Part shown: positions 34,801 to 47,981 of the stretch, one piece after another | Position numbering within the stretch: position 1 is the stretch's first letter | How the letters are laid out: each line of letters begins with the position of its first letter | Source of the DNA: Pholiota molesta | Taxonomy: Eukaryota > Basidiomycota > Agaricomycetes > Agaricales > Strophariaceae | Assembly: GCA_014925825.1 (NCBI GenBank) | Contig: JACGCK010000065.1 | Span: 62,001-126,000, forward strand | Direction: 5' to 3' | DNA: 64,000 nt | The notes under the pieces: generated by a model | Database searches by the model: none | Told to the model about the DNA's origin: nothing | What the model saw: only the letters and a program-made list of their open reading frames with translations | Program-made: the position numbers and the translations under genes

Positions 34801-37222
34801 CAAAAAAGGTAAGCTTCGCTCGTTTCCAAGCGACACAAATGCTATACGTACCTGAGATACGAGGAGCGTAATGATAGTTATAGAACCAGCCCCATGACGC
34901 CACTCCGCTGTAATAGTAGTGCATAACCCACTGAAGGCCTTCCACATACTTGTACACCAAGTCGCCCATCGCCTTAGGGTCGTCATAGGAAATCTCCAAT
35001 TCCCCTATCACCCAAGAATCAGCACACAAATCTTATTGAAAAATACACAGAGCCAGCGAAAAACTACCTGATAATAGCCCCTCTTCCACTCATCCATTTT
35101 CTCCTTCACCGAGCGCTCATATCGCTCATCGAACGTGCCCTGCGCATCTAGATCTTCCACCGGCGCCTTCTCGTACTTCTTCAGCACCCGATCCACAGCG
35201 GCCCTACTCTCCGCATCCTCCTCTTCCTCGTCTTCTTCCTCTTCGTCCTCCCACTCATCGTTATTCCCCTCCGCACCATCCTCCACAACTTCCTCAGCTT
35301 CCTTCTCGGACTCGGCTTCCCCTTCCCGTCGTCTACTGCGCGTGGGAAGCACCATGTCACAAGGTTCACATCCTGTTCGTCGTACTCGTCCCACTGCACG
35401 CTGAGGTGCAGGTCCGCGGACAAGGACGAGATGAACTGCCGGTCGCGCGCGGGGAAGTCGTTGGGCAGCGCGAGGCGCGCGGCGCGGAAGTGCGACGGCG
35501 ATGGGGCCTTGCGGTTCTCGAGGACGAAGGCTTTGACTTTGTCGAATATGGCGCGCTGCGCCTTTGTAAGGACTGGAGGGAAAGGAAAATGCGATGTGAG
35601 ACTTGTGTGCTGTATAGGAGGTGCAGGGAAGTGGAGGAGGGCTTACCTAAACCAGGCTTTTGCTTTCCGTTCTGGATTTGTTTGACGTGCTTGGCCTGTT
35701 TTCCTTTATACCAATTGATATCTGCGTATTCCTTCTCGAATACCTCCTGCTCCCAAAGTGCCATCTCGTCAAGCACCAGCTGGAGCCGCTTTGTGTTAAG
35801 CACTCCACTCTCGTTGATATAGCCGTCTATGCAGCGCATGGATTAGAATCTTACCGACGGTAAAGCAGAATTATAAACCCACCCATCCCCGGCAACACTT
35901 TCTTATACACGTCAAACAGTTTCTCCAATCCATTCTCGTGGATGTGGAGGTCGGGCAAATTGGGTAGGAAATCATTTCCAACGAAGACTGCTAGGAGGAT
36001 GAAGTCATCGATGACGCGCTCGAGGCTGTATTCGAAAGGAAGAACGGGCTCGATTTCCCGGAATTCCAGGTCAAGATATTCGCGCATCAGCGAGAGATGC
36101 AAGAGGTAGAAATTAATGGCCTCCAGGCTGCTCACGGGTCGTAAATCAGTCTAAATTACAAACAATAATTGATCGCACAGGACGAACCTAGTGCTGCCCT
36201 TCTTCCTCGACGCCGGTCCAAACTTCACTTCCTCACGCAACAAACAGAAATGTGGATCGTGGCTCAACAGCCCAAGCATGATTAAGTCGGCGTCCAGCCG
36301 TAAAGACAGTGTCGGACGTTTGGGTTGTAGTCGGGCTGCGCCCGCGATAAACGAATGTATTCCATAATCTTGTGCTCGCCTTCTCCGGGCACCTCGTGCC
36401 CCGATAGCACCACCTCGATGTCGCGCCAGTTCGAGTCTTCAGTGATCTTCTTGTTGATGAAATAGCGCAGTTGTTCAGACAGACGCGTCATGAACGGGGT
36501 TCCTATGGTAAGTCATTAATATCATAAGGGCGGATCCAAGGAGAGTCGACAAGTACCTGGTGTTATACAATTGCTGTCAAATGCTTCTCCTCTGGAAGCT
36601 TCTCTCCTTTGGCCTCTGCTTTCTCTCGTATCTCTTTGGCCTCCTTCGCCGTACGGAACCGTCGACTACGCTGTTGATTCATCTTCGCTCTTGGCGCTAC
36701 ACCATCCACCGCCATGAAGAACAACTTTTTCGGCTTGATTTTACCGAATAGGTGGTCGACATAGGCGAAATTGAGGTGAAGATCTGCTCTTCGGAGAGGC
36801 GGAAATGGGCATCCTCGTCGTTTGGATGAGAACCTTTTCGGGAAATTAGAACAGTGTCTCTCTTGCGATGCCAGAAGAGCTTACAGTTGTGAATAATCCC
36901 GTTGAAGTCCAAGTATAGGTTATCTGCTGGCATTGAACATGCTGATTCGACGTAATTGAAACATAACCACGTACCAATTCAGGGATCTTATTCTCTTGGA
37001 TTAGTTGCGACGTTAGAGGATAACGTTCCCTGCACAGATAGAAATCAGCATATTTCGCTAAAAATAACCGCAAAACGTACGAGATGTAGCGGAAGAACTG
37101 ACAGGAGCGATGTTAGCATTCAGCGCCATTATGAGCCACATTTGAACCTACCTTCGGAATGCCTGCACAAAGACATTCATTTAATGATCATATCATCTCA
37201 ATGGACAAATGTACTGACCCAT
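31812..37222 (-). CDS. XRN1: 5'-3' exoribonuclease 1 (Xrn1)
   Basis: Cytoplasmic exonuclease that degrades decapped mRNA 5' to 3'. The start is ATG-G alone (exon of 4 bases, 37219-37222), then exons of 11 (37152-37162) and 17 bases (37081-37097), then [63 protein letters not shown], and the metal-binding region just before [11 protein letters not shown]. Further along are [15 protein letters not shown] and [18 protein letters not shown]. The SH3-like part is near 32.5-32.7 kb ([19 protein letters not shown]) and an RGG-rich tail ends at 31812. These SH3-like and RGG parts favour Xrn1 over nuclear Rat1. About 18 introns of 50-92 bp. The frame breaks at about eight places, each explained by one missing base or a homopolymer change: near 36975, 36774, 36585, 36297, 35357, 35003, 32479 and 31980. 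Confidence 0.93.
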
Positions 37223-40200
37223 ATCGATTAGAACGAAGGTGTGTTAGGAACGAGGCGGCGAGCAGGTGGTGGTGAGTATCCAAGTTTGTATTTGGTCATT
37301 CTAGCACGCGCGAGTCACTTTCTTCACTGCCACCACCACGTCCGTCCTCAAAACAGCTACATGTCTCTTCTACAATTCAATACGACTCCTTTCTACTTCC
37401 ATACAACTGCATACCATCTGGTGATCGCTAGTGTCCAGAGAACATCGCATTGCTTAGAATAATGCCTGGGACAACCAGCGACGGCTTATCTTTCATCCTA
37501 ATTAAATGCACCTCTTGCTGCTGCGAGTGACTGCATATGACTTGGGTATAACTGGCGTTGTAACACGAAAGGCTGGCTGATACGAAGCATGTTCAATACG
37601 TGGATATCGGTTGAAAAGACAATGACGGCATATCGATATGGACTTTGAATTTGTGTTCGAGCTGTTGACATTTTGAAAGGCCTCGCCATAGATCCCGCTT
37701 TTTGCTCGAGGAGCAGTGAATTTGGTACGTCTACCTACCCATATCCATGCTCTAAATTCTCTACCTAACAAGGCTAACACAGATAGGACAGTTTATCCCT
37801 AACGAGCCTGTATCAATGGCTATCGAGCAGCACATTCAACGGCGAAGCAGGTCCTACACCCTTATATTGACTCGCTGTCTATGAAAAGCTTCCTCCTATG
37901 TAGGCGTACCTTGGCCTATCGCCTTCTATGTTCCCATCCTCGTCAAACGCGCCACTATTTGTACCCTGGTCTCCGGCTTTCTATGACCAGGGCCTTTGAC
38001 CTTCGGAAGATCCCTGGAAACTAAAACTCACTATAGAATTGTCGACCTCTGTCATCTCGGTAGATACTGCATGACAAGGTACCTTTATGTCCTCGAATTT
38101 CTTGCCCGCGAGGCTGACAAAACTGGGTTCATTCAGTTTCCTATCTGGCTGAGGCAGAAGCGTTGCTTTGCTTCCGAGTCTTCTTTACCTCTGCGAACTC
38201 CAAACCCTCCGACATACGGATAATGGTGAGGGTCCAGACCAGGTCCAGACCCTCTGGATTGACGTCAGTTGTATTGTGGTGGCATAATCGACTCGGAAAG
38301 AAATCAAAAAACAAGGTGCGGATCGTGGCGTTAACCTATTTGCCTGTCTGCTTATCAGGATCACAAAAACAATTCAGATATCAGTCAAAATTCTATACGC
38401 ATTGGCATCTGTCTTCCTTGCTGGCTCCTTAGCAACGTTCAGACGCCAATGGAGGTTACCTATAGCAAGAATATCCGCCTCCAAACTTCACGAACAAATT
38501 GCAAAATGTAGTACGTATTCGTTGACTTCCAAAATGCCGGCCTGATTTTCTGCCACTGGTTCCGATACATCTAAATACTGATTAAAACCTTGCAATTGTG
38601 CTTAGCCTAAATCTGTTTACGGTAGTACGCAATCACCGAGAGACTCGCCAAACCCACTTCCCACCCCCCGCTCTATCTACGCGCCAGTCTGGAACGAATG
38701 AAGCTGCATGGTACCTGCCCTCCAATTCCATTGTATCTCTCAAGGTACTGCACTATGGTTTGCAAACAACCAATCCTGTGGTTAATATTCAAGGTCGGCA
38801 TAAACTACCACACACCATGCTTGACGAAGTTTCCAAGGGCGGATCATGGCATTAATTCTCAAGTCGCCTATTCACCCCCCTCTTTTTTTCCCCACCGCAA
38901 TTCATCTAGACATCGCACGGGTGTGCCTACGTCTTCTGTGATCCTCCTATACATATTGGTCCCCGATGTTCACGAATTCTTGACTGAACAATGTCCGTTC
39001 TCTTTGCATGGTTTAATCTTCCCACTCAATAAAGGGAAACACTCTTCTACAGTCATACCAGATGCCTACATAACACCGGATGTATCAAGCACCTGCGCCC
39101 GGACCGGCGGACAACGTGCCACCGCTTGGCAATGAACGGAAGTAAGCGTCAACCTAGCCTCCAGCCATCTATCTACCTATCATCCCCACGCAGCATCCCG
39201 AAACCCCGCATAAGAACCCATTCATCCATCCATACCATTCAGTCAAGACAAGAACTCTGGCAACCGTAACAGATCATACAACCCTTCATCTGCTGTCCGC
39301 TGCACGTCGAAACGCTCCTAGCTTCACGTATCTTGTCTCAGCAGTCTCCGAGAGAACCCAGACAGGCAACTCCTCGCGAGGAACCCCATCGGCGCGTGCA
39401 TTGAACCGTCTCATCTTGCTCCAACGAACCTCCAAGGTGATGGCGCCGACCCGCTCGCAGCGGCGGCGCGTGGCTCTCGCGCGCCACCCGCCCGGGAGTA
39501 GTGCTTATTCGACGCATGATCCCCGTTTTCCTACCTTCCCAATTCACATTGAGCCCATGATCGCCCTTGTGCGAACAATGGCGACGCGTCTCCCACCATT
39601 CCATATTGGTTGGTACATGTTACATCGTTAGCACCAGTATGTACATACATGCGTATCCACCTGGTGCGAATTTGTCGACGCACACTTGCCATCTAGGCCT
39701 GGATCCCATCATGTATGGTTGTGTACACGTTACGATTTTGATAGACCGCAGACGCCCTCATCCTCCGCGAACGCAGGAAGCAAACAACATCTATTATCTA
39801 TCGGCGCGCGATTACTACCTAGTTAATTTCGGGAGCCTTCGACACCGAAGCTTCTAAATACCAAGCTGATGGCGCTTGAGCTCACCTGATAGAAATAGTG
39901 CGCCGGACAGATTTGCATACATACGCCTCTGCCTGTCTTCTGCATCCCATTTTGCACAATTTCGTTGCAATTTGGAGCAAAGCACGTGTAAAAGTGAGAT
40001 TGGATCAGACGCCAGTACTACTATCACTATCACTATAGGGTGGCGCTTCAGCCCGCCCGTCTTCAGCTTCATTTGAACCATTTTGGAAGCCAAGCGGGCT
40101 GGAAATCCAACTTGAAGGTGGTTGTTTCACCTCGAGCGCTCAATTGACTGAACTTGACAGCAACTCAATAAGTACACATGTCAACATCAAAGATAGATCT

Positions 40201-41095
40201 GGCTCAAACTAATGGACCCACATAAGTATTACAAGGAAATTAATGCTAATAATCACCTTGATATGCAGATGCATTGAATTAAATTCGCTGCTCTGACATC
40301 GAATTTAATATATGTACGTTTTACGAGAAACCAGGATGAGGCAGGTCTGAGTACTGAGAACTGAGAACCGGGCGCTGAGCGCTGAGCAATTAATAACGGA
40401 ATTGTAATGTTTTAATTCAACGCCCATTTTAACCTTTGTACATATATGAGCAAGTAAGATTGATAACGATCCTATATTTCGTTGGTGCTCAGCAAAGGAA
40501 GTGCAGTTATTACTCTACTTACTCCCGATTTCAACGGTGCCTCGAGTCGAGGGCGTTAATAGCTCTGATTCGTGTGCAACGTACCTGTGCCAATGGGTTT
40601 CTCATTTCAACCTTAATCGCAATGCGGAATCTTTTCTCATTATGATTTCTGTTATTTCCATAACTCTTGAACTCTAAGTTATGCTGGTGTCTTGTTCAAT
40701 GATCTCACAGTGGGTGCATTGCTACCTACATAGGTTCATCTCATAATCACACAGCTAACTCATCCGCTGAGCCCGATGTCCTTGACCTTTCCCAGCGATT
40801 GTTTTAACACGTAAACTACTCATGATCAATGGCTATGTGGATCAACCGACTTGACATGCCATCGAGATGTGCGGGGGTACACGGCATCAAAGCACCGGTG
40901 CATGAGAAATCGCAAAAAAGACGCCCGAGATATCGCCTTTTGATCGCCAGAATCTCGAACTCTACATCGCGTGCTTGACTAAATAACCAAAAAACAAACT
41001 ATAGCGGAATATGTCAGGGGCGAGCATATACTGAGATATCGGATATATTGTGGAATATGTGCCGTTATGTAGATGGGTATTAGGGACGTATGTGC
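37223..41095. other. Long gene-poor stretch
   Basis: 3.9 kb without a confident gene. At 38,340-38,510 on the plus strand a frame reading ISVKILYALASVFLAGSLA and then ISASKLHEQIAKC looks coding and could be a membrane helix of an unrecognised small spliced gene. Possible introns flank it (a donor GTACGT near 38,511). A second candidate lies at 37,790-37,985. Neither can be joined to a full model. 39.8-41.0 kb is AT-rich and empty. Confidence 0.35.
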
Positions 41096-43315
41096 CTACA
41101 ACCACTCAACGTCTGATAGTAGCACACATTTGTCAGCGCTATGCTTCATTAGAAAGCGAATGTTACTTACTGCCGGGGGTTTCGATGAGATATCATATGT
41201 AACCCGATTGATTCCAGCAACTTCATTAGTAATGCGGGACGAAATACGACGCAGCACCTCCGGAGGGAAGCGAACCTATTTTTATCAAGACGTAACCATG
41301 AACAACACGAAATAAAATATTGGAGTTGGGGAAAGTACATACCAATCCGCCGTCATGAAATCCTCAGATTGAACCGCACGTAGAGCGATGACCTACAAAA
41401 TTCAGGTATCAGTAAATGGAGCAGGGATAGGATATCAAACGACAAAACGAGATAAAGGCACAATCCAATCGATCAAGAAAGGCAGTGCATGGGAGGTCCG
41501 TACCTGCTCGTATGTCTTTGGTCGCCCATTACACCGACGGCCTTAACAGGCAGCAGGACGGCAAATGCCTGCGCGATTTGATCATACAGGCCTGCCTTCC
41601 GGATTTCCTCGATGTAGATGGTATCTGCCAACTGCAGGATCCTGACTTGTTCGCGGTTCACAGGGCCCAGGATACGGATGGCGAGACCGGGCCTGGGAAG
41701 GGATGGCGGCCTACAAGCTGTGGCGGAATAGAGAGAAGGCGGCCCAGGATCCGGACTTCATCTAATCATAGCTGAGTGAGGCAAATTTGAAGGAGGCCGT
41801 AATGGCGCGCATGCATACCTTTGAAGAGTTCTCTCAGGGGCTCGATAAGCTTGAGCTTCATGTCCTTCAGGAGACCGCCGACATTGTGGTGCGTCTTGAT
41901 TGTCGCGCTAGGTCCCTTGAAGCTGATGCTTTCGATAACATCGGGATAGAGCGTTCCCTGCAGGAGCCATTCGACGCGTCCTTTTGCCTCAGCTCCAAGC
42001 TTTTGCTCATCCTCGGCAACCTTCTCGATCTTGGCAGCCTCCTCCTCGAAGACATTAATGAAAGTGTTGCCGATGATCTTGCGTTTCTGTTCGGGATCCT
42101 CAACTCCTTCCAGACGCTTCAGGAACAGCTCTGAAGCGTCCACGACGGTAAGATTGACGCCCAGATCCTTATTCAGCATGTCGTACACTTGCTTAGATTC
42201 ATTGAGGCGCAGTACACCATTGTCGACCATGATTGCGTGGAACCTATTACACAATAAGCACAAGCACTCGACAAAAGTGCGGAATTTCACCTGTCCCCAA
42301 TAGCTTCATGCATCAGCTTGGCGGCGACGGTACTGTCGACTCCTCCACTGACGGCTCCGATAACACGACCTTTTGGACCGCAAATCTCACGGATGCGCTT
42401 AATTTCCTTTCCGATGAACTCTTCCTGTTCCAAATTCGTTCAGTAAATGAATAAGCCCATGGTCAATACGGATTACTGTACCATTGTCCAGTTTTGTTTA
42501 CACCCACAGATATCAAGAATAAACCGTCCGATAACAGCTTTTCCATTGGGGGAGTGGGTCACCTCCGGATGGAACTGAATTCCGTACCACGGCTTGGAGT
42601 CGTGCGCCAGTGCGGCATAAGGCGCGGTTCGTGTGTGCCCAATGACATGGAAATTCGGAGGCGGTTTTGAAAGCTGATCGCCATGGGACATCCAAACCTA
42701 ACGCATTACGGTCAACGATTTGCATGGTTAGATTTCGAGATAATGTCTTACTCTCATTTCATCACCGAATCCTTTAAATAACGCGTCTACTGCGCCACTG
42801 CCGGACTTGTTGATGGTGATATCAGCCGATCCGTATTCTCTATGGTCGCATTTGGTGACTTCGCCTCCGAGATTCCAGGCGATTTCCTTGTACCGGATAA
42901 GAAACGAGCACGAACAAAGACAACATTTCTAGCTCACCTGTAGTCCGTAACAAATTCCCAAAATCGGAACTCCTAATTCAAATACAGCTGGATCGACATG
43001 AGGAGATACATCGTCGTAAACGGAATACGGGGATCCAGATAAGATGATTCCTAGACGGCGGGTTGAGTACTAATCGCACAGTCAAATCACGATTGTAAAC
43101 CTTTAGGCTTGAAGCTGACATCCTTAATCTTTGTCGTACATGGCATGAGTTCAGCGTATACATTGTGTTCTCTGCATCTCCGTGTAATCAAATGACTATA
43201 CTGGAAAGTATTATCAGCCCGATTTTCAAGGAAAACCACACAAACCAAGTCAACGCACTTGAGAGCCAAAGTCCAAGATCAGAATGGTATCGAACTGGTC
43301 GTGAATTTCTGCCAT
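41096..43315 (-). CDS. GUA1: GMP synthase (glutamine-hydrolysing)
   Basis: Converts XMP, ATP and glutamine to GMP in purine synthesis, in the cytosol. The start exon (43259-43315) encodes [12 protein letters not shown]. The amidotransferase follows: nucleophile Cys in GICYGLQ and the His-Glu pair in QFHPEVTHS. The ATP-pyrophosphatase P-loop is [13 protein letters not shown] near 42.35 kb, followed by [12 protein letters not shown]. The dimerisation domain has [24 protein letters not shown] and an end near 41096 (about PPATVEWL). At least seven GT-AG introns. The full length is about 530 residues, as usual. Four single missing bases are needed to hold the frame, near 41692, 41517, 41272 and 41105. 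As this enzyme is normally essential for prototrophy and single-copy, sequence error is more likely than gene loss. Confidence 0.95.
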
Positions 43316-43579
43316 TTTATAAAGCAAAGTCGACGGGTAGCCGCGACAGTGAGTGATAAGATGGAGATGGACGTTTAAATTTAAGAATGAAATTGATCAA
43401 AAAATTAGCCATCACGTGTGAGACGCGCCCTTCACGTGGTGGTGCCATCAAGCGCCCATCGGAAAATGCCGAGAGTCCTTGACAACTGTTTGTCTGTTGT
43501 GTACGTGTTCCTCTCAACTTTGCTTGCACCTCCATTCCTCGATTCTTATCTCTCAAACGGTATTGTCTTTACAAGCACG

Positions 43580-44095
43580 CATGCAGTCGGCCAACTATGA
43601 ATATCTGGATCTCCGACTTTCTTAAGTGCCAGATCTGTAGTAGAAAAGGACTGGACGAGAACGGACCAGCCCTATCTGCCCGGACTCGGCGGTCGTTCAA
43701 AATTTCAAGGAATTTTTTCTATGGAGCCCGAACTTTTGCAAGACGAAGCGAAACGGCTCAAAGGCTATATCTCTTATTTCCAAGTCTCGGCTATCTGTGT
43801 CACTCCGCAGTTGCAGTTGGGCTCGGCGAAAGAAAATCTCGGGCATCTTGGACGTTACTATGACTAGACTTTTTTCATGCTTCACTACAATGAAACTTGA
43901 AGGAAACAAAACGGTGTGCTATATATGGGCACCGACGGTGCTGTCAGCGCCAATCCCTTCATCTCCGCGTCCCATATCTGCATCTCCGCCGACCATTGTT
44001 ATGAATCAATCCCATTACGCTCATCAGGAAACAACATTCTATTTTCTCTGTGTTTTGACCTGGATTTCTGGGTGTATCCCCTTTGACCGTGTATA
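43580..44095 (+). CDS. Hypothetical protein fragment
   Basis: I do not recognise it. From the ATG at 43580 (MQSANYEYLDLRLS) the frame stops at once. If one T is missing near 43617 it continues through DQPYLPGLGGRSKFQGIF and MEPELLQDEAKRLKGYISYF to GHLGRYYD at 43862. A further coding-looking stretch in another frame (YMGTDGAVSANPFISASH, 43,920-44,095) follows without a clear intron. Composition suggests real coding sequence, and similar single-base gaps are common in the adjacent GMP synthase gene. It is divergent from that gene, with 264 bp between starts. The end is not defined. It could be a degraded gene. Confidence 0.3.
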
Positions 44096-47000
44096 ATAAT
44101 GTTTCTTGCTCCCATCTACTCCCGTCTGTAACTACTCTGTGGGGAATCCACTCTTTGCTCTGATCGCAGCCGCTCAATTCCAGGACATTCCATGCTACAA
44201 AAAGATTGGCAGAGGAAGTGACCGACAGCGGCCTTCTCCATTTTAGCAGTGAGACGGCACCAAACACTTGGACAGTCTGCTCCGCCAAACCCACGTCAAC
44301 GCTCTCACAGTCTCTTAGTTGGCGTATCATCGCCGCTATTCTGGGTGGCGTGGCTCGACCAAGACCTGAAAGTCATCCCATGACGGCTAGATGCCAACCG
44401 CTCCTGCGGCGTACAGGATTTACACCACGACAAGCTCTGTGCCCAAATGACACTCGCAGTATATCTGCCTCATATGGTGTGTGGATCGTCGTCAGGCCTA
44501 CGCTGGTCCAAGTCACAAAATGGCATCAATCTTTTTCTGAAGCTGTGTTATAAGACCACTGCGGGGTATGAACTGTCTACCGCAAAGCTGTCATCGATTC
44601 ATCCCACACGTGCATTCGCCCAAGTCTTTGGCTAGATGGGCTCTGGGAAACTTTGCCGCCATCAGGTTCTTGAAATACGGCGTGTTTCAAAATAGGATGT
44701 TGCAATGTAGAGAAAAAGCCAAGGCCACTCACACACATCGGCTACCGTATAGAGGAATAACAAAGTTGAGCAAGCATTTCTGCTCCCTTCGCTACTCCTT
44801 CTTTCATCTGCACTGTCAAAGCGTCGATCCAGCTGACAAATTCCGCCGAGAACAGCGCTATATACTTGTATCTGCTCTATCGCTTCTGCGTTCAACTCTT
44901 CATCGTGGAATTTTACTCGTACTATGAACATACTGCTTGAGGCCAATCATGTACATGTGCGTAGATAACATACAATCTCTGCCAAGCAGTTCAGATAGGC
45001 TCTTGCCGAACCGTCATCACTTTAATCTAAAACCGATAAGAAGTCGCAAGCCAAGCAACAACTAAGCACAAGTTGAGTGAATATTCTTGACAGAGGCGTG
45101 GACAGCCCTGATTGATGTCGCACAATCATCTATCATCATGCGAAACATAACTGTAGTTTACATACCTTATTGTAGCATACTAAATGTTAGAGGATACATC
45201 GGGGTGCAGGTTCTGGGATTCGGATTCCGGCAAGGCCAGAAAGAATGGAGAAATTTGGAAATCACATGCGTTTTTAATTTCACTCGTTGAGATTTCTTTT
45301 GAAAAATCAATATAATAGAAGGGGATAGCAGAAATGGACCAACAAACACCGTCATAAGCAGAAAAATCATACCACAAAGTCATCCATGCTCCCACTTCAT
45401 TCTTCTTCCCCACACCATTAACAGGGTCTTGGTGGTGCTCCTGCTCTGCCTACACCAGAAAATGAACGTCTGACCGGACGTTTATCAACGTCGATCACCG
45501 AGACCGACCATTCAAAAAGGGAAGAGAGCAAATCCTGAGTTGGGAATACACCATTTATGGCAGTTTTCTCCCCTATGTATAGATACTGAAAATCAAATGC
45601 TAGTCCACGACCCTCATTTACGCAGGGTCACAAACAAACACCCACAGCAGCAATCCCGTTCCTGGACCCTGATCTATACGTGCTGCCCACAAAGTCTGTG
45701 AGGCATTTCGGCTAATTACAGCATGCATATGTCTAGATCGCCTAAAAAACACTATCAACAATGATCAGTCGGTATGTGTGCAGGACCCGAGGTGAAAGCG
45801 TGTTTCTCCAGTCATAGAAAATACCGAGGTTCAATGAGCAAGGAAGGATCCGCGCGCTTACCACGGCATTACAGGCATCGGCGGGGAGCAGGAGCACCGC
45901 GGAGTTTTAGGCGTTTCTCACTCTCTTCAAATTGGACATGGAATTATTTCCAAGGATGATGGCATCCGAGGGCTCTCGCTGTTTCGCGACCCTTGCGGGA
46001 GCCCATACATATTCTGGAGACAAGAGCAGCGGTCTATTTTAACCGTTTGCTGTCACCGGTTTACCCTCTATTATCTTATCTACTATGATCCTACTTGTCG
46101 GCGATTTCGAAGTGAGATCGGGCTCTTGTAGATATGTTTAATGACACCTTTGACAATTGTGTACAACAATTGTGTACATAACACATGTATCGTAGTCTCA
46201 TGAACTTGAGCAATGCGCAATGACCTTTCTGGGTAGGCATTGCTGAATGGTATTCGCGGGAGCTCGACACTGATGCGCATCCCATGTCTCATTAAGGCAC
46301 CCTAACGACCGCGCCGCTGGGGAACAGTTATAGTGTGCTGCGTTTACCGCCCGCCCAATATTAAAGTAGATGCGGAGCACTGCATGTCACATAGATACTA
46401 CACGAAACATCTAGTAGAGCGGTAGGATGGTAACCTTTTTCAAGTTGATTGTGCACTCAAGAAGCATATTTTGGATAATAGCTCCATTACAGTGACTCCA
46501 TTCACAATGGGTCTCCATTGTAAACTAAATAGAAGTTGTAGATGTTCGACGTAGTTTTCGGACTGGCCATTTTTGGCTGAAGATCATTAAATTTTGATGG
46601 GCTCTTCTTAGCCGGAGCCTCTTGAGGGGTCGAGGTATGAAGCTCTAGCCGAATGATAGAATTTCGCAAGTAAACAAATGGTCTGAGGACATGAAGCTGA
46701 TCTTGGAGAGAGCACCCCCGCTATGACAAGCATCCGTTCTCTGTGGGGTCAATAATAGAAAAGCGGGTTGGATAAGGTTGGATACTGAATCGTTCTTGCA
46801 TCACAGCGACCTGATCGCCTAGCCACGAACCTTCCCCTTTCAGAGAGCGTTCTGGTATATGAGCATTATTATTGCGTGTCTGAAGTTGTACCTAAACAGC
46901 TCAACGCATGATGGCATCAATCTAACGCCGACAAGTATTCTTGGAGATGTACCCAACAGGATTTCCATTGCTCTCATGCGCTTTCTCTTCTTGCGGCGCG

Positions 47001-47981
47001 AACCTCAAGCGGAGCGATAGTTCAAAGTTTTGGCGGCGTTTAATTGGTGTCAAGGTGTAACAGCCTACTCAAGGACTCGAGTGACTATTCCAATGTAGCT
47101 CCCTGTACTCCATCCATGCGCTGAAACGAAGGATCTGCTCTGGAGCGGAGCGTTCCCAAGCTACAGAGTGGAGGAATTAGGACAGATGTTCGCGCCACAA
47201 CTAACTATGGAATATCAGCGGGTTTTCGGACAAAGATACGGCCAGATTGAAGGCCCTCACGGCTGTCAGCGAGGAGTTTCTCTACATATTGGCATGTACA
47301 AAACCGTGTCACCAAGTCCCTATTGTAAGCGCACAGAACTAGCAAATAACTGAGCGGTCTAAATATAGGTCCGAGGAGCATAGGATTGCCTGCAAAGGAA
47401 AGGCTAAGGGTTATGTAACTTGCTAAGCAAACTGAACTGGTTCCCAAGATGACTGCACAAGATTACAATATGCTAGTACAACTAATAGAGAGATTACAAA
47501 GGAATATTGATCAAGGTGGGTAGTGCGCTCTAATGCGGATACATGTTATCATCGCTTGCACGAGCGAGACAGAGTGTGCTCTGGGAGAGCACGCCGCTAG
47601 ATATCTCTTATCCCATCAACCAGAGAAGAAGGAAAATTCCACATGCAAACGACATGTCTAGCAAACTGGTAAGTAGCAACTCCATAAGGCACGCTGCAAT
47701 TTCTCGCTTGGACGTCCTCTTGGTGGACGGCAGTCATCGGACTTCCTCGTAAGCATGCGTAACCAGATCTTAGTCCCAATCTACATCTCTTTACAGATCA
47801 CAGACCTATTGATCCCGATCTGCTGTGGGAGCAGCCAACTGATTAGACATGTATCCCCATTTCACCGCCCATGATGAGAGCTTTGCAGTCAGAATATTAA
47901 GCAGCGCATCATGTCCACTTGGAATTCCTCTGTCTCAACTCTCCTCCTTCAATTTCGCTGTACTTTTCACCAAACCAAAGC
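44096..47981. other. Long gene-poor stretch
   Basis: Overlapping frames on both strands at 44.2-44.95 kb (plus 44206-44553 and minus 44662-44946) are of moderate coding look, but neither splices nor resembles a family. 45-47.9 kb shows nothing. A 12-base direct repeat CAATTGTGTACA occurs twice at about 46,146-46,170. The Myb gene promoter must lie at the right end. Confidence 0.35.

Noticed and set aside
31812..37222. XRN1 as a pseudogene
   Set aside because: Breaks are single bases, often at homopolymers, splice sites are all intact, and neighbouring essential genes show the same pattern. Residual sequence error explains it better.
44206..44946. Overlapping frames on both strands (44206-44553 + and 44662-44946 -)
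   Set aside because: Moderately coding-looking but they conflict with each other, show no splice-consistent extension and match no family I know.
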